Source: Serratia entomophila
Lineage (GTDB): Bacteria > Pseudomonadota > Gammaproteobacteria > Enterobacterales > Enterobacteriaceae
Direction: 5' to 3'
Length of the DNA: 64,000 nucleotides
NCBI RefSeq assembly: GCF_021462285.1
Contig: NZ_CP082787.1
Span: 2,666,001-2,730,000 of the forward strand
In this document: positions 59,623 through 64,000 of the stretch, piece by piece
Numbering within the stretch: the stretch's first letter is position 1
Layout of the letters: each line of letters begins with the position of its first letter
Program-made: the position numbers and the translations under genes
Notes under the pieces: model-generated
Seen by the model: the letters and a program-made list of their open reading frames with translations, nothing else
What the model was told of the DNA's origin: nothing
Database searches by the model: none

Positions 59623-59799
59623 TCACCATTCGCAGGAAACCACGAACAGCAACGAACGCCGATGCTGATCGTCCAGGCGGCGGCGCACCCGGATGATATG
59701 CCGGTTGCTGCACGACTGGCGCTCCAGCCAACGGTGCCTGCGGCGCTGGCTCTGCCGCAACATCCGCCAACGGCCCACTTCGTTTCTACTGCGTCTCAT
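59623..59799 (-). CDS. yciY: small basic protein YciY
   Basis: The 58-codon ORF starts at ATG 59799 and ends at TGA 59623-59625. It begins M-R-R-S-R-N-E-V-G-R-W-R-M, matching E. coli YciY (M-K-R-S-R-T-E-V-G-R-W-R-M). It has further RSWL-type basic stretches and a late SLLF motif shared with YciY. About one residue in three is Arg, His or Lys, so it may bind nucleic acid. It lies just upstream of clsA on the opposite strand, the same place as in E. coli. Function is unknown. Confidence 0.88.
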   Translation of the reverse strand: MRRSRNEVGRWRMLRQSQRRRHRWLERQSCSNRHIIRVRRRLDDQHRRSLLFVVSCEW

Positions 59800-60041
59800 A
59801 ATTGCGTCACTCGTCCGTCAAATGCCAACCGCGGGCATTATAGCCCTTTCGGCCAAGGATCCAAGCCGCAGTTCACCGCGGCGGCAGCGGGGAAACGGCG
59901 GTAAAAAGTGGCCTTTTACTTTCAGCAAGTGCCTTAAGTTCATCATATTTCTGCAACATAAGCGCCGAGAAAAGGTTTCCCCTTTAACGAACTGTGCGTA
60001 CACTCATCATTGGTGGTTTGCGAACGGGATTTTTCGCCTTT

Positions 60042-61502
60042 ATGACAACATTTTATACTGTAATCAGTTGGCTCATGGTGTTCGGTTACTGGCTGCTTAT
60101 CGCCGGTGTGACGCTGCGTATTCTGATGAAACGCCGCACGGTGCCTTCGGCCATGGCCTGGTTGCTGGTTATCTATATTCTGCCGCTGTTCGGCATCGTC
60201 GCCTATTTATCTTTCGGCGAATTGCACCTGGGTAAACGCCGCGCCGAACGCGCCAAGGCGATGTGGCCTTCTACCGCCCGCTGGCTGAACGAGCTGAAAG
60301 AGAGCCGCCGGATCTTCGCCACCGAATACAGCGAGGTCGCCAGGCCGCTGTTCCAGCTGTGCGATCGCCGCCAGGGCATCGACGGCGTCAAAGGCAATCA
60401 GCTGCAGCTGCTCACCACCACCGACGAGACGCTGAAGGCGCTGATCCGCGATATCGAACTGGCGCGCCATAACATCGAAATGGTGTTCTACATCTGGCAA
60501 CCCGGCGGTTTGGTCGATCAGGTGGCCGAATCACTGATGGCCGCCGCCCGCCGCGGCGTGCATTGCCGCCTGATGCTGGACTCCGCCGGCAGCCTGCAGT
60601 TTTTCCGCAGCCCCTATCCGGGCATGATGCGCAACGCCGGCATCGAAGTGGTCGAGGCGCTGAAGGTCAACCTGTTCCGCGTGTTCCTGCGCCGCATGGA
60701 TCTGCGCCAGCACCGTAAAGTGGTGCTGATCGATAACTATATCGCCTACACCGGCAGCATGAATATGGTCGACCCGCGTTACTTCAAACAAGACGCCGGC
60801 GTCGGCCAGTGGATTGATCTGATGGCGCGCATGGAGGGGCCGGTCGCCACCACCATGGGCATCGTTTACGCCTGCGACTGGGAGATTGAAACCGGCAAAC
60901 GCATTCTGCCGCCGCCACCGGACGTCAATATCATGCCGTTCGAGCAGGAAAGCGGTCACACCATTCAGGTGATCGCGTCCGGCCCCGGCTTCCCGGAAGA
61001 GATGATCCACCAGGCGCTGCTGACCGCCGTCTATTCGGCGCGTGAGCAGTTGATCATGACCACGCCGTATTTCGTGCCGAGCGACGATTTGCTGCACGCC
61101 ATCTGCACCGCCGCCCTGCGCGGCGTCGAGGTCAGCATCATCGTACCGCGCGACAACGATTCGACGATGGTTCGCTGGGCCAGCCGGGCGTTCTTCTCCG
61201 AGTTGCTGGAGGCCGGGGTTAACATTTATCAGTTTGAAGGCGGCCTGCTGCATACCAAGAGCGTGCTGGTCGACGGCCAGCTCAGCCTGGTCGGCACCGT
61301 TAACCTCGACATGCGCAGCCTGTGGCTGAACTTCGAAATTACGCTGGTGATCGACGACGACGGTTTCGGCAGCGATCTGGCCTGCGTGCAGGAAGACTAC
61401 ATCGCCCGTTCAACGCTGCTGAACGCCAAAGAGTGGCTGAAGCGGCCATTCTGGCACCGCCTGCTCGAGCGCCTGTTCTACTTTTTCAGCCCGCTGCTGT
61501 AA
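60042..61502 (+). CDS. clsA: cardiolipin synthase A
   Basis: The 486-residue phospholipase-D-type enzyme condenses two phosphatidylglycerols to cardiolipin and glycerol in the inner membrane. Two N-terminal membrane helices (about 3-25 and 38-58) precede two HKD motifs: [18 protein letters not shown] (about 224) and [18 protein letters not shown] (about 404). ATG 60042 gives [10 protein letters not shown], matching E. coli ClsA (also 486); the upstream frame to 59994 is not conserved. Confidence 0.97.
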   Translation: MTTFYTVISWLMVFGYWLLIAGVTLRILMKRRTVPSAMAWLLVIYILPLFGIVAYLSFGELHLGKRRAERAKAMWPSTARWLNELKESRRIFATEYSEVARPLFQLCDRRQGIDGVKGNQLQLLTTTDETLKALIRDIELARHNIEMVFYIWQPGGLVDQVAESLMAAARRGVHCRLMLDSAGSLQFFRSPYPGMMRNAGIEVVEALKVNLFRVFLRRMDLRQHRKVVLIDNYIAYTGSMNMVDPRYFKQDAGVGQWIDLMARMEGPVATTMGIVYACDWEIETGKRILPPPPDVNIMPFEQESGHTIQVIASGPGFPEEMIHQALLTAVYSAREQLIMTTPYFVPSDDLLHAICTAALRGVEVSIIVPRDNDSTMVRWASRAFFSELLEAGVNIYQFEGGLLHTKSVLVDGQLSLVGTVNLDMRSLWLNFEITLVIDDDGFGSDLACVQEDYIARSTLLNAKEWLKRPFWHRLLERLFYFFSPLL

Positions 61503-61528
61503 AAGCCGTGACGAGCGTGCTTTAATAG

Positions 61529-61882
<354 letters not shown>

Positions 61883-61900
61883 GTTTCTGCGCCGCCGGAT

Positions 61901-61933
61901 AAAAAAAGCCCCGCTGGATCAGCGGGGCTTTTT
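61901..61933. terminator. bidirectional terminator between yciU and oppF
   Basis: An 11-bp stem AAAGCCCCGCT / AGCGGGGCTTT with a GGATC loop and A/T-runs on both sides. Confidence 0.93.
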
Positions 61934-61951
61934 GTTGGCATCAACCCTAAA

Positions 61952-62949
61952 CTATAAAGGATCGACCTTCAGGCACGACACCGCATGGCGGAAACTGCCT
62001 TCCAGCAGCGGACGCGTTTTGGCGCACTCCGGCCCGGCGATCGGGCAGCGGGTACGGAACACGCAGCCAGACGGCGGGTTGATCGGCGAAGGCAGCTCCC
62101 CTTCCAGCAGCTGGATCTGCTTGTCCTTCTCCTTGTCCGGATCCGGGATCGGCACCGCCGACATCAGCGCTTTGGTGTAGGGGTGCTGCGGGTTGTGGTA
62201 CACCTCGTCATAGGTGCCCAGCTCCACCGCATGGCCCAGATACATCACCAGCACGCGATCGGAAATGTGCTTCACCACCGCCAGATCGTGGGCGATAAAG
62301 ATCAGCGACAGCCCCATTTCGCGCTGCAGCTGCTGCAGCAGGTTGACCACCTGCGCCTGAATCGAGACGTCCAGCGCCGAGACCGGCTCGTCGCAGATCA
62401 CCAGCTTTGGTTCGAGGATCAGCGCGCGGGCAATACCGATGCGCTGGCACTGCCCGCCGGAAAACTCGTGCGGGTAGCGGTTGATCAGGTTCGGCAGCAG
62501 GCCGACCTTCAGCATCATCGCCTTCACCTTGTCTTTCACTTCCTGACGCGGCATTTTCGGGTAGTAGGTGCGCAGCGGCTCGGCGATGATTTCGCCGATG
62601 GTCATGCGCGGGTTCAGCGAGGCCAGCGGATCCTGGAAGATCATCTGAATGTCGCTGCGGGTTTTGCGCCAGTCGGCGTCGTTCATGCCGAGCAGATCCT
62701 TGCCCAGCCAGGCCACGCGGCCGCTGGTGGCCTTCACCAGGCCGATAATGGCGCGGGCGAAGGTCGACTTGCCGCAGCCGGATTCGCCAACCACTCCCAG
62801 CGTTTCGCCCTCAAACAGCCGCAGCGTGACGCCGTCGACCGCCTTCAGGGTTTTCGGCGGCTGCCAGAACCACTGTTTGTCATCATGAATGTCGAAGTGC
62901 ACTTTCAGATCGGCCACTTCGAGCAGCACTTTCTTGTCGGTTACCGCTG

Positions 62950-62953
<4 letters not shown>
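61952..62953 (-). CDS. oppF: oligopeptide ABC transporter ATP-binding protein OppF
   Basis: The 333-residue ATPase of the OppABCDF importer contains Walker [12 protein letters not shown] (about 57-67), the signature [14 protein letters not shown] and Walker [17 protein letters not shown]-terminal Cys-containing oligopeptide/dipeptide extension ([15 protein letters not shown], 4Fe-4S-like motif) follows. Its ATG overlaps the oppD stop (ATGA), so translation is coupled. It is the last gene of the opp operon. Confidence 0.97.
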
Positions 62954-63966
<1,013 letters not shown>

Positions 63967-63977
63967 GATGGCACTCC

Positions 63978-64000
63978 TTAACGATCTTTCGGGTCGAGGG
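63978..64000 (-). CDS. oppC: oligopeptide ABC transporter permease OppC (3' end only)
   Basis: The last visible codons on the minus strand read L-D-P-K-D-R followed by TAA at 63978-63980, identical to the end of E. coli OppC. The rest of the gene is beyond the window. It ends 11 bases before oppD. Confidence 0.85.

Overview
The window reads as chromosomal DNA of an enterobacterium of the genus Serratia. It is GC-rich, follows the E. coli 27-29 minute gene order closely, and carries trpG and trpD as two separate genes, unlike the trpGD fusion of E. coli. TrpE and TrpG resemble the S. marcescens proteins as I remember them, with enough differences that I do not name a species. I see no tRNA, rRNA, insertion sequence, prophage or CRISPR array.

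The shared backbone is yciW - rnb - yciT - osmB - yciH - pyrF - lapB - lapA - pgpB - ribA - acnA - cysB - topA - yciN - sohB - yciK - cobO(btuR) - rluB - yciO - rnm - trpL/E/G/D/CF/B/A - ompW - yciC - yciB - yciA - tonB - yciI - yciY - clsA - yciU - oppF/D/C. It covers RNA decay, pyrimidine, riboflavin, cobalamin and tryptophan synthesis, LPS and phospholipid homeostasis, sulfur regulation, DNA topology, iron uptake energy and peptide import.

Accessory genes sit in almost every joint of this backbone. Between yciW and rnb: an AidA/PixA-type protein, two LysR regulators, DacD, an FdhF/YdeP-like molybdoenzyme and glyoxalase I (2-9 kb). Between rnb and yciT: an M20D amidohydrolase with its MFS transporter, a CstA/BtsT-like carrier, KdgT with a strong KdgR box, and FsaA beside the tail of a decayed glycyl-radical enzyme (11-18.5 kb). 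Between pyrF and lapB: a BhsA-like periplasmic protein and an orphan ribbon-helix-helix protein. Between acnA and cysB: a truncated Tlde1-like L,D-transpeptidase toxin translationally coupled to a small membrane protein. Between rluB and yciO: a cofactor-free-dioxygenase-like alpha/beta hydrolase fold protein and an orphan Rap1a/Tai-like immunity protein. Around ompW/yciC: a BON lipoprotein, a cysteine-cluster protein and a SulP transporter. Next to tonB: QueH. Between yciI and yciY/clsA: an amidohydrolase, a TetR/MFS drug-efflux pair with a palindromic operator, and a Dps ferritin.

The most interesting items are: (1) a 33-codon ORF with tandem cysteine codons near its end, upstream of yciW and downstream of a CysB-like box, which suggests a cysteine-sensing leader peptide; (2) the truncated toxin plus coupled membrane protein between acnA and cysB; (3) an orphan Rap1a/Tai-like immunity protein; (4) an HOD-like dioxygenase fold in which the nucleophile-elbow serine appears to be alanine; (5) the glycyl-radical enzyme remnant beside fsaA.
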